NCBI GenBank assembly: GCA_024509875.1
Contig: JAMPIV010008531.1
Coordinates: 310,001 to 374,000, forward strand
Reading direction: 5' to 3'
Source of the DNA: Oreohelix idahoensis
Lineage: Eukaryota > Mollusca > Gastropoda > Stylommatophora > Oreohelicidae
Length of the DNA stretch: 64,000 nt
Below, piece by piece: positions 1-13,190 of the stretch. Within the stretch, counting starts at the first letter, position 1. The number at the start of each line of letters is the position of its first letter. Position numbers and translations under genes: made by a program. Under the pieces are notes generated by a model. That model saw only the letters and a program-made list of their open reading frames with translations. It had not been told where the DNA came from and did not search any database.

Positions 1-3000
1 TTACTTGGCATAGAAGTGAAGGGACATTGGTGGTAGCTGTGTCTAAATATAACTTTTTACAACAAAAATTTGAAGGGGAGAGAACGGTTGGGTCAAAAAT
101 CGAGCACAATTTTGTAGAAACACAAGTAGAGACGGACAGACTAACAGATAACCATCCATACGTGACTGAAGCTTGACTGAAATGACTTTAGTGAGGAAAT
201 TTGAAATTAAAAATAAAACCTCGGCAGTGATTGGCCACAGACAATCATATCATTAGCGCTCAGAGCGCATTTGGGGTCATTCTTCAATAATTGTTCAGTG
301 TTAGACACAGATTTTAAAGTGTGGTGTTTTCCCATATGAAAGACAGTGAGTTAAATTTAGGGACGCCATCCTATAGCCAGCAGCTCAGCTGAGTTTTGCT
401 AGCACTTCTGTGTTAATTATTCATAATCTGGTAAGATTGAAATTATTTCTTTATATATTTTGAATATTGTTTCATGTTCGAGTGATTTGATACTGCCATA
501 TCATAATCTAGCCTTACAAACAAGTAGGGATTTTGCTCTAGACCCCCCGCCCAAGTCAAGGTCTAGGGACTAACAATGTACCTAAACACCAGCAAGGATT
601 ATGCAAGACCGATCAAGAGTGAGAATAAGGAAACATATTACCTATCCTCTTTTAGGGTAGAAAACTAATAATTATTTTTCAGAATCTATAGTCTGGGAGG
701 ATCTATCGGATGTAAACCCACCATGGTAACTGTGCTGTTTGGTCAGAGAGATCTGACCTGTCTGTATAATGTGGTTGTTGTGTCAGTGTGGTGTCCAGAC
801 GTGGGTAGAGAATAGATTTTGACACATGGCCCATACTTTGATTGCAGAGCTGCGAGTTTCTGTCGTCCACGAAGAAGTATCTATTCGGGTGGTGATTTAC
901 ACAAGTGTATCTGTGCAGTCCTTGTGACAGAGACCACCATTAGTGCCCGCCAGCACGGAGAGGTGGGACCGCCTGATTTCAGCACCAGAGCTACAAATAC
1001 CAGATGAGTGAGCCTCTGGTCTGCTGGATATTCACCAACCCCATTTAGTTGCAGATACCCCATAAAAATTCCCACCATTTTCTGGACACTGTGTAGTCAA
1101 TATAGACAGGTGTGATGAGACCACCCCAACAGCACAGACAATAAATATCCTCCCTAGTAGCTGACTACCAGAACATTTTAATAAAACTAACTATTCTAGT
1201 ACTTAAATATGTTCACTTTTGCAAGTATTATGGAACCGTCCTATGCATAATTTTTATAAATTTTAAATCCTTCTTTTAAAACAAGTTCAAAATTAGAACA
1301 AATAAATAACAATATAATATATCAAAAACTGCACGTAATTTTTATTTTTAAATCCTTCTTTTAAAACAAGTTATGGTCAAAATAAAACTTGATCCAGAAC
1401 AAATAAATCACCCTAATATAATTATATTCAAAAAAAAAAATTAACACGTGAGTTAGTTCAGTGTATTGTAAACACTTGTTAAATCTTAATTAATTTTGTT
1501 AAGGGAGCCTTCTTGGGCCTATACAATTTATAACTATCACATACACAATACATAACCCTCCCTAGAAAAACTACATTCAATCTAAAAAAAATTAAGTGTC
1601 TGAGGCCTGTAACGTATCTCTTTATTTGTAGAACAGGCCTTACTGACAATTTCTCAAACATGGTAGTTTGCATTTTATCTCAGGATTCAATTCATAGCTG
1701 GCTCTACAATTTTCATTGAAAAAACCAAAAAAAATTTAGTGGGATTCTTGGGGGAAAAAAAAAATTAATTATCTTGGTATTGTAACAAAATAAATTGCTA
1801 TTCATAGCAAATCTCTATACTAAAAATATGAAGGAAATTATAATACACGAATATGTTCAAAGTTGTATACAAACAATAATACTACTTAATTATAACTAAC
1901 TAACTACACTGTATCCGGACGTTGTTTCCTGATGAATGTGTCTTTTCTGGACTGTTGACTTGAGTGTGCACACTGTTTTTGTTTCGTTCTTTCTTCCTTG
2001 TTGTCGTCTGTGTTATGAGCGGCTGTTGTTGATACTTGCTACACTGTTCATAGAAGGATCACTCTGTTGTGATGATGTTTGACCCGTTCCCGACTGTGGA
2101 ATTAAGTTGTAAAAAGAATGTATCTTCGTCACATTTGACTTGGGTTCTTTCGTTGACCTTGTCACGCTCGGCTGCTCTTCATATGTCTCGGCACGTAACT
2201 GTCTTGTTTTCTTCCCTGTTAGCTTGAATTCATGCTTCGTTGATCTCGACGTTGTTTTTTCAGTAACCTGCGTTTTGATAAGTACACTGTCTTGTTACAC
2301 ACGTAATCTTTCCACAAGTGGTCACTGGCACCAAAACGAGATATGTGTGAAAGTTTCAACCCAGGTTCTGTTCTTGTGTAGTTGTTGCTACGTTGACCCT
2401 TGTGTATGTTCTCGTCTTAGTGTACCTTTGTCTGTTGTTAAATATGTCACTTAATAACTGCCTGCCTTGTTTATGTGATGTGTGGTAGTACGTTATCAGA
2501 CAACTCCAATGCCTGAAATGACTTGACGACTCAGAGTAGACAACAAAAGTTCTTTATTTGTTGTCAAGTAACATATTCACAGCTGGCAACCCTGTGCCTG
2601 ATTATAAATGGTAATAGCATACATGAGACTTCAACTATGTCCTTCATATGTCATGTAACTCACTGTTCATAGACTACTTGATTAACTCTTGATCTACGTT
2701 GAATACTGAACACCCTTCACTTCTGATGCTGTCTACTATACACTACTTCTTAATATGCTGTTCACAATAAATGCAGTATGGTTTTGAAGTAATAATCTGG
2801 ATTACCACCAGTGCTGGATACTTATTCTATACCACTGCTGTCTTATAAAGTATGCTTCATATGTCCGAACTGGATCACTACTTCGAACACCTGCCCTTAA
2901 CTAATTATTCGAGAGTTTACATACCATGTTTACTTGAATAAAACTGCTGATAATACACTTGGATACAGCTCGACATGAACTTTAATTGTCATGGGAACAT

Positions 3001-4343
3001 CTTTCCCTTTCTGCGAAATGCAGCGGTATCATAACACAGTGATACTTGAGCTGTCCACTAAGTTTCAGATGGTCATACGGTTAGTCTAATTTCTAACCTG
3101 TTCACACGCTGACGACCATTTTAAGAGTGACCCCAACTCTTCCACTTCAGACACTGATTTCCCGTGTTTTTGTGACGTCAGAGCTAAGTCTTACTACTCA
3201 TAAATTATTCCTACTTAGTCATATCTCGGTTCTTTCCCTTTCCTATCACACTATATCCTTTCACCATTTGTCACATGCAAATATAAATTCCTATACCCAC
3301 TTTGTATATTTCTTGGCTTTGTATTTTTTTAGTGGAATGGAAAAAAAAGTAAAAAAAAAAAGTAAATGTATTTTTTTACAGTTTCCACGCAGAGACTGTT
3401 AAAGCAGACACTGGTACCGCTACAGAGATATTCAAATTACTTGGAAAAGTAATTACTTAGAAAGAAGAAATATCAGCAGAATGGAAGGAAGGATGTCTGG
3501 CCCAGCTTCCAAAGAAGAGAGATTTGTAGGAATACACACATTGCGGAGGAATGCTGCTTCTATTAGTGTCAGGAAATGTGAAACATTATCATCCTGGAGA
3601 GATTACAAGAGTTCACAGACAGACCGTTGAGAGTAAAAATAACGGGTTTTCGACACAACTGAACCTGTACAGACCAGATATATCTTTGTGCATAATAGTT
3701 GAACACAGCACCTGGGAGTCGTCCACATATGCCGTCACGTAATAAGAGTGACGGGGAAGGGGTTAAAAGTGTGTGACGGTAGGGGGAAGCGTATTTGAAA
3801 AGATGTGATGTTACACAACAAATACGTGTGAGGATCGCGTCTTTTTAAATCGTGTCGGAACAAAATAGATTTTGTAACCTCAATCCTCATAGTCTACTGT
3901 TGTCTGCAATAATTAACAACTCCCTCGTGCACGATTTATATTAATATTATAATCTCAGATGAAATATCGCATAATTGTTATAACCATTTATTGATTTAAA
4001 TGTTGTCAATTTATATATTATATATTTTTTAATACAATGTAACACACACACATTAAAAACAAAATGCAGACTAATTTGTATTTGATCAGATTTAGATTAT
4101 AAAGTTAAAACAATAACAATTTGTCACCCTCCCGACAACAGTCCGATGAGATCAAAGACATACAATTTTAACTAGTTGAAAGACGGTATGGGGGGAGGGG
4201 GAACATGAGATGCAAAGGCAGTTAGCTAGGTAGGGCAAAGGTTTGGCCCTGTCTCGTGCTAGGTCGCGGCATAGGAAAGCCTGGTTATTAATTAAACATT
4301 ATTTTACTTGGAAGATTGTTATTGTGTCTGCACAAGTTAACTA
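1..4343. other. No recognisable gene; AT-rich unassigned sequence
   Basis: No coding region, RNA gene or transposon terminus could be supported here. The longest open frame (2140-2454) is 104 codons, lacks a recognisable domain and sits in T-rich sequence, so it is treated as chance. The DNA is AT-rich with short A and T runs and a GT/CT-rich stretch around 1960-2450. It may contain old repeats that cannot be classified by eye. Confidence 0.5.
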
Positions 4344-4667
4344 ATTTACATTTTCTTCTTCTTCCTCGTTCGTCCTGAAAAGAACGGTGGTTGCGTTGTG
4401 TCTGTTTACGCCGGAGCTGTGATATCTGCGCCTTTCGGCCGACACATCCGACTTCAGCACGGCATTTTTTGGGACCGGGTTTGCCTTCCCTCTTCGATCC
4501 ATACTCTCTCAGCCACACTGCAGTGATGCAGCCTGTTTTCAGGACCACCACGTGGAGGTGGAGTAGGGTCTTGGTCAGCTCTGGTTCGCTACCCTGACGC
4601 AAGCAGTCAAGCCATGGGTCGCTGACTGCATTCTCAGTTGCTGCATCTTTGGGTCCCATTTACATTT
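4344..4667 (-). mobile_element. Full-length SINE-like element, family S1, with 10-bp TSD
   Basis: A 304-bp element lies on the minus strand (4354-4657), flanked by perfect 10-bp direct repeats ATTTACATTT at 4344-4353 and 4658-4667. Read on its own strand it starts GGGACCCAAAGATGCAGC and ends in an AGAAG-type simple tail. The same sequence occurs split around a LINE at 37750-37954 plus 42285-42387, and 5'-truncated at 45144-45369. The flanking duplication and simple tail are what LINE-mediated insertion leaves. I could not identify a convincing tRNA or 5S head, so the origin of the 5' part is open. Confidence 0.8.
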
Positions 4668-5471
4668 GATTACATTCTTTCTTTTCAGTATTAAAAAAAT
4701 TGGGAGGGGCAAGAGATTTGTTACGTCACATAAGAGGGGGTCTGGGTTATTGGGACGAAATGGGACAAGGGGGAGGGGGGCAGGGGGTAAAATGGCAAAC
4801 ATTGCATGACATTATATGTGGAGTCCCAGTGGATCTAACCATTTTACATCGGATTTGTGGAGTATTGAACGGTATTCGACAATTTAGGCAGATAATCGCG
4901 ATGGAAACTGATTAGATAATATGGAGTCAAACTGAAGTTCATAACTAAAGAAAATATATGAAGGCATGAAATGCAGAATTCTTCATGAAGGGCAGCGCAC
5001 AGAAGCGGTTGAGATAAGAATTCGAGCACTGAAGAGATACCTCTTCTCACAATTCTCTTCTTATGAAAACATAGACTTCACCCAACGTAAATGGAATCCA
5101 GTGGACTTTGACTAAACAGTTTGATGCAGGTTTTACCAACGACCTGCCTCTTCTGTTCAACAACCATAACCAGATGCAAGACAACATGAAAATACGAGTA
5201 CTTGATGAGAGGTCATAGTCATTGGTTTTTAAAATGTACTGAGAAAAGACAAACGGTATGAGAATGACAGCAAATAAAGATAACGAGGCTGCACTGGGAG
5301 ATGTGGAATCATACATATATTGGCAGAAATATGGACAACATTTGTTTAATATGAAACAAAAAATATTCATAAGACAAGATGATCTTTCATTTTGGGAAAT
5401 AGATGGAAAGTAAAAGACAGTATATGCAACACAGAAACATGAATCTTTAACTCAGATGTCAAGGCATTTTT

Positions 5472-5708
5472 ATTGTATGGCCCGGGAGCCGCGCTGGTGT
5501 AATGGTTACCACATTGCGCTGGCGATCAGGTGTTCAAGGTTCAAACCTGGGCGTGGGATTTTGACTGATTAACCTGAACCTGAGATAAACCCTCTGTGGA
5601 TGGGAAGGAAAGTCCCCAGACTCCCCAGCCTCGCAGTGACATGTCATTGGGCCGAAGGGCTGAAAGCCCAAGTGCCGCTGGTTAAGAAAAATAAAAATTG
5701 TATGGCCC
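5472..5708 (+). mobile_element. tRNA-derived SINE, family S2, with 12-bp TSD
   Basis: A 213-bp element (5484-5696) is bounded by perfect direct repeats ATTGTATGGCCC at 5472-5483 and 5697-5708. It begins GGGAGCCGCGCTGGTGTAATGG (A-box-like) and contains GGTTCAAACC (B-box-like) some 50 bp downstream, the layout of a tRNA-derived RNA polymerase III promoter. It ends in an A-rich AAAAATAAAA tail. The head resembles the 350-bp SINEs at 9971 and 33829, but the body after the B box is different, so it is a separate subfamily. Confidence 0.85.
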
Positions 5709-5727
5709 TGAAACACAAAGAACAACA

Positions 5728-5780
5728 AAAGCTTATTTACTTAGCCGTTCCTCTTCTTCTCTGGGGTGTAGAGGTTTGCC

Positions 5781-5826
<46 letters not shown>

Positions 5827-5990
5827 ATACTGTCATAACGGATGTCTTCTTCCTGGCCTGGTTCCAATCTAGTCCTCGGTCCTTCAATGATTGTCTAATG
5901 TTGTCCTCCCATCGGACTCTGTGTCGGCCTGGAGGTGTGGATCCTTCGCTCTTAGTTTTCCACACTTGTCGTGCTATCAGCAACAAAAAT
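5728..5990 (-). mobile_element. 3' end fragment of a non-LTR retrotransposon (family L3)
   Basis: Read on the minus strand this encodes the terminal region of a LINE ORF2-type protein, with residues RHRVRWEDNIRQSLKDRGL and WNQARKKT. It then ends in CCTCTACACC...GGAACGGCTAAGTAA. The same C-terminus and tail recur at 9524-9792 (+) and as a 37-bp stub at 35158-35194 (-). It is 5'-truncated, as is usual for LINE insertions, and the coding part is interrupted by a GA/CT microsatellite. Confidence 0.65.
5782..5822. repeat. (GA)n microsatellite
   Basis: About 20 uninterrupted GA dinucleotides lie inside the minus-strand LINE fragment. They read as a (SL)n run in the shadow frame, which is not evidence for coding. 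Confidence 0.95.
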
Positions 5991-8925
5991 GTTACAGGCT
6001 TTTATAAATGGTCATTGTGCGGAATAGAATTATTTAAATGGTATGACAAGATCACTAATGGGGAACTGATGATAACCACACACCAAGCTTACGTTTGATA
6101 GGACACACAAAAAGAAAACGGTACTTGTGCGTTAATTCACCGGGAAATTAATATTGTGGAAATTTATTACATAAACCGAGCACCGTCCTTTTTCTTACTT
6201 TTTTTTCTTACAATAATTTTTTCTTTTTTTCCGCCTGCGCGGGGTTAGTCCATTTGGCAGGTAGGGGTTGCGGGTTAGTCTATTATGCATTTTCGCAGGT
6301 AGGGGTGGTAGCATGGGTCATTGTTTATTTGTTTTTTTTAAATGTAAAATTTTTGCCTCGTCTTGGCAGGTACCCTTTTACAGCTGGTTAGACTGATGCG
6401 TGACACCTGTTCCCTTCCCTTAGTCATTACAGCGACTCGAGACAACTTGCAATTTACACATTAGCGACTCCAGACTTGCCAATTTTGGTGAGCTATTTGC
6501 TGCCGTCCTCATTCATAGTGCACTCTTAATTGAGGAGAAAAAAAAAGGCTTTTGTTTTATGCGATATAACGTACGAAAATTCCATTGTGCAAACACATTT
6601 TACTTCAGCTTATCAGACATAATCAGACACTGTTGTCAGACAAACGTCTCGAGCTACAGAGACTGTCAGAGCAATACTCCTCGGCTATATAAAAATAACC
6701 ATCCCGATTGCGGGAGGGGAGATTTACTGTGCGCAGAGTGTCACGGATTGCCTCCCCTGCTTTGCAGTAGTTGGCCAACAGTGACCAAAACTAAAGAGTA
6801 TCTAATATCGGCTTCCAAGGTATCTACCTGTGCGTAAGATTACTCTTGGCAGAGATGTAGATAGAACATTAACGACACTTCTACCTTAAGGAAGAGTTGT
6901 CAAGATATTCCCAGAAGTCAAGAACAAAAGCTGCTTAGGGGTGAGCAATTTGTTAACTTATTATCTGGTCCGTCGACTTTTGTGAAGGGTTTAAGCAATG
7001 ATTCTGGCCCGTTAAGCCCTCAGTTGGTGTAAATCCAACGAATGCCCTCTTATACGTAATGGCTCTCTCTCTCTCTCTATATATATATGTAAGTATTAAA
7101 TAGCCTTGCTCATACGTTTGCTTTCATGCTTCTAATGACTGAATAAACAATTATTTGTTTAGTTTAAAATAACATACAACAAATTTAATAGTCAACTGGT
7201 TCAACAAGTTAAAATAAGGATTAAATGGGGGTGACAGGTAAATTAAATTTTTTCTCACAGAGGTTGGATCTGGGCGCTATCAAATGTCCGTGTTTTGCTG
7301 TTGCCTGTGACCAAAAAAAAAACTTAACTATATGAGTCCTGCAGCTGTGGTTCATCAATTACGTGATGACAGAAGCCTTCTCCACACTCTCTTCCATTGT
7401 AGGTGGTTAAGGTGGATGCTTTTCCCTTACAATAGCGGCGTGACTACCACAAATCGTCTGATGGCTTGTAACAACGAACTTTCGACAAATAGAAAGAAAC
7501 AAATGCCTGCTGAGTACATTTGTTCGCCGCAAACTAACAGGCCCATTGTCATGCGCACCACCCACCAATGTTAACCTCTCAGAAGAATTAAATTCCCGAG
7601 CACACAGTGTTACTCGGGGAATATGATGAAAATTCACCAATATCCTTCTGGGTGTTAACTAGGAAATTGCGTCTGGAGTGTGTGAATAATGATTTGCCTG
7701 AATTACAATTTAAAAAGGTACATAAATCTCACAAGATAATATGTTACACCTTAGGCACATGTGATGTGATCATCACTCATTACTACTCCAGTCGGAGTCT
7801 GGGGTCGCTCTGCTGTCGGGTCTCCCGCACGACTAGTCAGAAACAATCACCAGCTCTTGCAGTAGTGGTTCATGCATATACTGTTTTCATATGTTGAGGT
7901 TGCCAACCTCATATATAACCACTTAGCAAGAAACCTATAAACTTTACATTAGTAAATAAATTGTTTACACTTACCCCAAAATTTTGGGAATACACAATCT
8001 CCTTGCACAGATGTAAGCTGGTCACAGCTCTGTATTAGAAGCTTCGAAATCACTTAGGTCTGGAAATTAGAGTTAATTTCTCTGACGGCGGGTGTTCTGC
8101 GAAATCCTGGCCTGGGAAAACTTTTGACTTTTGTTTAATTCCTCTATGACTTGTGATCAAATTCCTAAGTTTCCAGTCTTGTATTAAAAATGCGGGTTTA
8201 CTTGTAAATTCCTAAGCTGCCCAATACTCAACCTGTTACTTATAGTTGTAGAATTTATCAGTCCAATGTCTCCTTTTTCTTTCTGGCTTTTAGGAGTCGT
8301 AGATATGACTTGTGCGTTGCAGTCTCTCTGTGTGATCTGTGTCTGTGTTTTCATTACACTATATTCTCAGTTCTTAGTGCAAATCACAGATTGCACTTCC
8401 GACTAGTGTGTCAATAAAATACATTGTATAATTCAGCTCCTCACAATGAACCAATCCAATCGAATCTCGTTCAGCACTACGTGGGTAGGGGCGTTTTTTT
8501 TTTCAAATTCGAAAAATACCCTCACGTGTTTCACAATATTAAATTTAATATCCTCAAGGGACCTCTTACTGTGATGTCATATTGTTGCGTCAGACTTCCG
8601 CCGGCATCTTGTGCGCAATTCATAACCACCATTTGTTAACTCATTTGCTGTACAGATGCTACCTATCGCCAATATTGTCTCTCCAGACAGATTATCGTGA
8701 TATTCACACACAGGGATGGTCCCGTGAAACGATAAACGCATCTACCAGCTGTGTAATCTGCTCACCCCAGACGGCTATCTCAGACAGACAATATTGGCTT
8801 CTATAGATGTTGATTGGGCGAGACCGTCTTTTCATGATAAGAATCTCGATCGCTGACCTGTGATAATGACTGGGTATTGTTACGATAATACCCCAGTTCA
8901 CCTGACGGAACGTAAATAAGTCTGA
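5991..8925. other. Unassigned AT-rich sequence
   Basis: No gene or complete mobile element is supported. Visible details are a partial direct repeat of a GGTTAGTC...GCAGGTAGGGGT motif near 6245-6310, a fragment resembling the SINE interior at 6355-6415 (CCTTTTACAGCTGG-type), and a CT run followed by TA at 7062-7089. At 8672-8800 a CCAATATTGTC segment appears in both orientations, suggesting a small palindromic remnant. Open frames of 60-96 codons here show no domain. Confidence 0.4.
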
Positions 8926-9000
8926 GGAGTAGTAAACAGTCCCGTAGCAAATACTTCCGTAGGGGAGTGGAGTGTTAGAGACTTTCCCCTACTAGATTCA
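8926..9000 (-). repeat. Degraded SINE fragment, family S3
   Basis: The stretch CAGTCCCGTAGCAAATACTT followed by GTAGGGGAGT and CCCCTACTAG matches the 3' part of the SINE copy at 27618-27875 at many positions. It is treated as an old 3'-end fragment with no visible duplication. Confidence 0.45.
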
Positions 9001-9510
9001 GCATAGAGAGTAAATAATGGTGCATAAAATATGCCACATAATAATGACGGGGGAGAGAAAAATAAGAAAATATCACTCGCACGGCAATGTAATGCAATCC
9101 AGCCGGAGTGGACTTGAGATCACACAACCGTATTGTCACAAAAAGACGGAGACATATGCCCTCATGTGAATTTCAACTCTACATGTTGAGAACTAATTAT
9201 GTTATGGGGGTTTAAAGTAACCCTGTATTTTTTTATACTGCTGATGATGTAAATTGATGGTATTTCCTATTGATGGCTTCTGTTATAATCCATGCGATGT
9301 GCTTACGATGTCTTTGTTTGTTCGATATATTCACATATTTTAGAATCAAAACTTTTGTTGTGGTCGCATAATTCCGCATATCAATTCTGAAAGTTCTATA
9401 AATCATCTCTAACAGCCCTCCTCATAAATTGACAATATTAACAGACTCACTTTCAGCTTTTCAAGCAATAAGAAACTTACGAGAATGCAGTAGACCAGAT
9501 TTAGCAGACG

Positions 9511-9805
9511 AGATATTACTGACTGCAGACCCAAGTAGAACAGTCCCAACTAAGATGGTTTGGCCATGTCTGCAGAATGGGAGAAGATCGGCTACCACGA
9601 CAAGCATGGGAAACAAAGAGCCAGACCCCCAGGACGACCCAGAGTCCGCTGGGCTGAAAATATTAGACAATCTTTGAAGGACCGAGGACTAGAATGGAAC
9701 CAGGCCAGGAGGAAGATAGCCGATAGGATAGTCTGGCACTCTCTTTTCCAAACCTCTACACCTCACGGTAGAAGGGGAACGACTACGTAAGTAGATATTA
9801 CTGAC
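9511..9805 (+). mobile_element. LINE 3' fragment (family L3) inserted in RNase H, 13-bp TSD
   Basis: A 269-bp segment (9524-9792) is flanked by perfect copies of AGATATTACTGAC at 9511-9523 and 9793-9805. It encodes the C-terminus of another LINE (GRPRVRWAENIRQSLKDRGL) and ends ACGACTACGTAAGT. It is heavily 5'-truncated and lies in the same orientation as its host LINE. The 60-82 codon open frames here belong to this fragment or its shadows. Confidence 0.85.
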
Positions 9806-9959
9806 AAATACTTACCTATACTCCAGAGGATGCACCATTCTAATAGCATGGACACGTTCACATGTTGGCATAGAAGGAAATGAACAGGCGGATAAAGAAG
9901 CAAAGAAAAATAGAACTAATAGAAACCAAATAAATGTGGGGATGAGTAAAACAGAGATC

Positions 9960-10331
9960 AAAAGCTTAATGGGAGCCGCGCTAGCGTAGTGGTTACCACA
10001 CCGCTCTGGCGACCGGGTGATTCAGGATCAAACCCGGGCGACGGCATTTGAGGATTTTTCGTCGACCTTGATTTGGACTGGATTAACTCGAGACCTGGCG
10101 AGGACATTTGAAGGAGTGTCGTCGACCAGGGATTGACGGTTCCTGAGCAGACCCAGCTCTATTGGGTACCTCCGAAATCGGCGAGTATTTGCCTGAATGG
10201 CGAGGGACACCTGTCTCTCTACAAGAAAAGGGATACTCACGTAAAATCAATGTCAGGTTAGACATTAATAATAACCTGAGATTTCGCCTCGAGTATTAGC
10301 GGGCGTACGGAAAAAAAAAAAAAAGCTTAAT
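9960..10331 (+). mobile_element. tRNA-derived SINE, family S4 (350 bp), 11-bp TSD
   Basis: The SINE (9971-10320) is flanked by AAAAGCTTAAT at 9960-9970 and 10321-10331. Its head GGGAGCCGCGCTAGCGTAG has an A-box-like motif, and GGATCAAACCC is B-box-like. The body contains GACCTGGCGAGGACATTTG and TGGGTACCTCCGAAATCGG, and it ends GGGCGTACGG followed by poly(A). A near-identical copy is at 33829-34177, so the family has probably been active fairly recently. Confidence 0.9.
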
Positions 10332-11134
10332 TAAAAGAATAATAACTGAAGAATGGACAGTAAAGTGGGATGGAAACCTAAAGGGCAGACACACATATAA
10401 ATTGTTCAAGACTCCAACAAGAAGATGTCAGGTATCTAGAGAACCAAAAATTCCCAGCAATAAGAAACTTCTCAGACTGCAACCAGAAATGAGCTATTTT
10501 AGAACAGAAGAACCTTAACTGTGCGGAGTGTCTAGACAAAATAATAAAGAGCATTTCCTACTAAAATGTAGAAAATATGATCAACAGAGACAACCAATAT
10601 TAGATTATTTACAGGCATGCAATTCACCCATAACTGCGGAACATGTAATGAGCATAGATAGACCTAGAGAGTTGCACAATACAGTAAAACAGAATATTAC
10701 AAGAACTAAAATTAATATATGATCAATGATGGTGTGGGGATAAGGGGTAGTAGTAGTATAGTAGGGAGGTTTCGGTTAGTATTGTGCAGGATGCGCGTGA
10801 CTTTTATATAGTAAAATACTCCGATCGATAGTGCAGGATGCGCGTGACTTTTATATAGAGAAATACTCCGATCAATAATGGCGGGGGTGGGTTAGTAGCG
10901 ATAAGTAGGTAGGTGTAATTATTGTCGTTAACTGCTCGGTGGTGTTTTTAAAGGGAGAGTGCGGAGGATATTGACTTTGGCTGGCGGGGGTGACGACTCA
11001 TGTGTGTGTTGGGGTGTAGCTGGCAGCTGGGGTGTGGGTGGTATTGCTTTTGGTTTTGGCTGGTGTTTTGTGTGTAGGTATTTTAAGTGTTGTGTATGAC
11101 TCAGCAGTGTGTTGTTATGTTTCTTTATTCATAA

Positions 11135-11234
<100 letters not shown>

Positions 11235-11660
11235 ACATATATACAATATATATTTTCCAACAGGTAGACAACAGTTATACAATATTTATACAACATAGAT
11301 AAATATAACAAAGGCCAAGGCTTTTCAATATAGTTTGTAATAAATATATTTAATGATCTCTTTTGAAAGAATACGAAATGTCAATCTAAATCTCTAGTTT
11401 CAGATGTTTTGTAGCTCTTTTCTTCTGCTTTGGTGGTGGTGGTAGATTAAAGGCATCGTCCGGGTGATTGTTTATGGTTGGAGTTGATGTAGGGGTACAA
11501 GTATACCGATCAATTCCTGGAGTGGCGCGTGACTTTTATATAGAGAAATACTCCGATCAATAATGGCGGGCGTAGGTTACTAAGGGGATTTTTGTGTGTG
11601 TGATGGTATTTTAAGTGTAGGACTCAGCAGTGTGTTGTTATGTTTCATTATTCAGGTGTT

Positions 11661-11665
<5 letters not shown>

Positions 11666-11710
<45 letters not shown>

Positions 11711-11762
11711 ATATATATATATAGTATATTATATTATATATATTATATTATATTATATATAT
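11666..11762. repeat. Degenerate (TA)n / TATAT-rich repeat
   Basis: Imperfect TA array with TTATA and ATATTATAT interruptions, embedded in the GT-rich repeat field. Confidence 0.9.
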
Positions 11763-13190
11763 TACAACATAGATAAATATAACAAATGCCAAGTTTTATA
11801 AATAGAAGTATATATTGCAAGACAAAGTATGAACTAAATTAGAAAGTTACATGGAATGTTTTGGGTTAAGTTAGGTTCGTGGGGGTTGAGTGAGCAATTG
11901 GAGTTTGGGTAGTGGGGGTAGATAGAGCCACGAGCTCTGGATATAATGCTGGTTCAGGTTGTAGTTTTTGTAGTATATGTCTAGGGAGATTTCGTAACCC
12001 TTTTCGTCGTGCAATGTTTTTAAGGAAATATGTAAAAAAAAAACTAGGACAGAAAATTTCGAGGCAAAGGCTTATGTGGAAAATAAAAAAGTGTAAATTC
12101 GCATGAGTATGTTTTTATAGAGGAAATGGCTAATGAAACCTGGTGTTGTTTTGTCTGGGGTTTGTGCGTAGTTTGATGTGGGGTGAGGAAAAAAAACCAT
12201 GTAAGTTGTCGTTAGCTGGTTGGTGTTTTTATAATGGAGTGTTTACTGCGACCTGATGTGGTAGTGGTGTGTTGGCGTAATCCCCAAAACAGTGGGAGGT
12301 TTTAAAAAATCCTGCACTGTATGATTGAGGAAAATGTGGTTTGTTAGTATAACTTTTGGTTTGTCGTCTGGCATTTCCTGTGTGTAGAACTTAAATCTCA
12401 AAAGGGAATAAATTCGGAGTATGATTTTTTTATAGAGGAACATGACTAATGTCGGCGGGTGTGGTGTACGGTTAAAATTTGGTTTGCAAAAGGTGTTTGT
12501 GTGTAGGTATTGATGAGGTCTAACGGGGTGGGGTTTTTAATGGAGTGCACGGGGGGTATTGATGATGACTCATGGATGTATGTTGGCGTGAGGAAAAAAT
12601 GACGTCAAAAACTCGATAAAATCCTGCACTCTTGAGATAAAGAGGAAAATATGAAAAATTGATAAATTTTATAGATGAAGTGGATAATGAGCGTGGTGTG
12701 GTGTAGGTGATTTTGGTTTTGTCTGGTGTTTTGTGTGTAGATAAATATAAAAAGGGATAAATTCGCATAGTATGATTTTTATAGAGGAAGATGACTAATG
12801 AGCGTGGTGTGGTGTTGTTGATTGTTTGGTTTGTCTGGTGTTTGTGTGTAGGTATTGATGAGAATATAGGGGTGAGAGAAAAAAAAACATGTAAGTTGTC
12901 GTTAGCTGGTCGGTGGGGTTTTTAATGGATTGCGGGGGGGGGGGGGGTTATTGATGATGACTCATGGATTTGTGTTGGCATGAGGAAAAAATGACGCCAA
13001 AAACTCGATAAAATCCTGCACTCTTGATAAAGAGGAAAATATAAAAAATTGATAAATTTTATAGAGGAAGATGATAATGAGTGTGGTGTGGTGTGGGTGA
13101 TTTTGGTTTTGTTTGGTGTTTTGTGTGTAGGTATTGATGAGAATATAGGGTGGTGAGAGGTGAAGGGGTGTAACTATAGGAGGCAACTAT

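Larger units (their letters stand above)
9426..10735 (+). pseudogene. LINE RNase H and C-terminal region, broken by two younger insertions
   Basis: This is the end of an ORF2-like protein from a non-LTR retrotransposon with RNase H (I-like group, inferred). RNase H motifs are visible as ILTDSLSAFQAI near 9432 and, after an interruption, SHVGIEGNEQADKEAK near 9865. The C-terminal region with CRKYDQQRQPILDYL follows at 10563. The frame is broken by a LINE 3' fragment (9524-9792) and a SINE (9971-10320). Conceptually removing both plus one duplication copy rejoins the same frame on each side. An in-frame TAA at about 10517 is a separate nonsense change. A second, less interrupted copy lies at 51500-52760. 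The 5' boundary is approximate. Confidence 0.75.

Noticed and set aside
2140..2454. 104-codon open frame as a small gene
   Set aside because: No domain, no splice or start context, and composition like its surroundings.
9960..10100. Functional tRNA genes at SINE heads (also 5484, 33829 and 44887)
   Set aside because: A and B boxes are present but the cloverleaf is not maintained, and target duplications and tails define SINEs.
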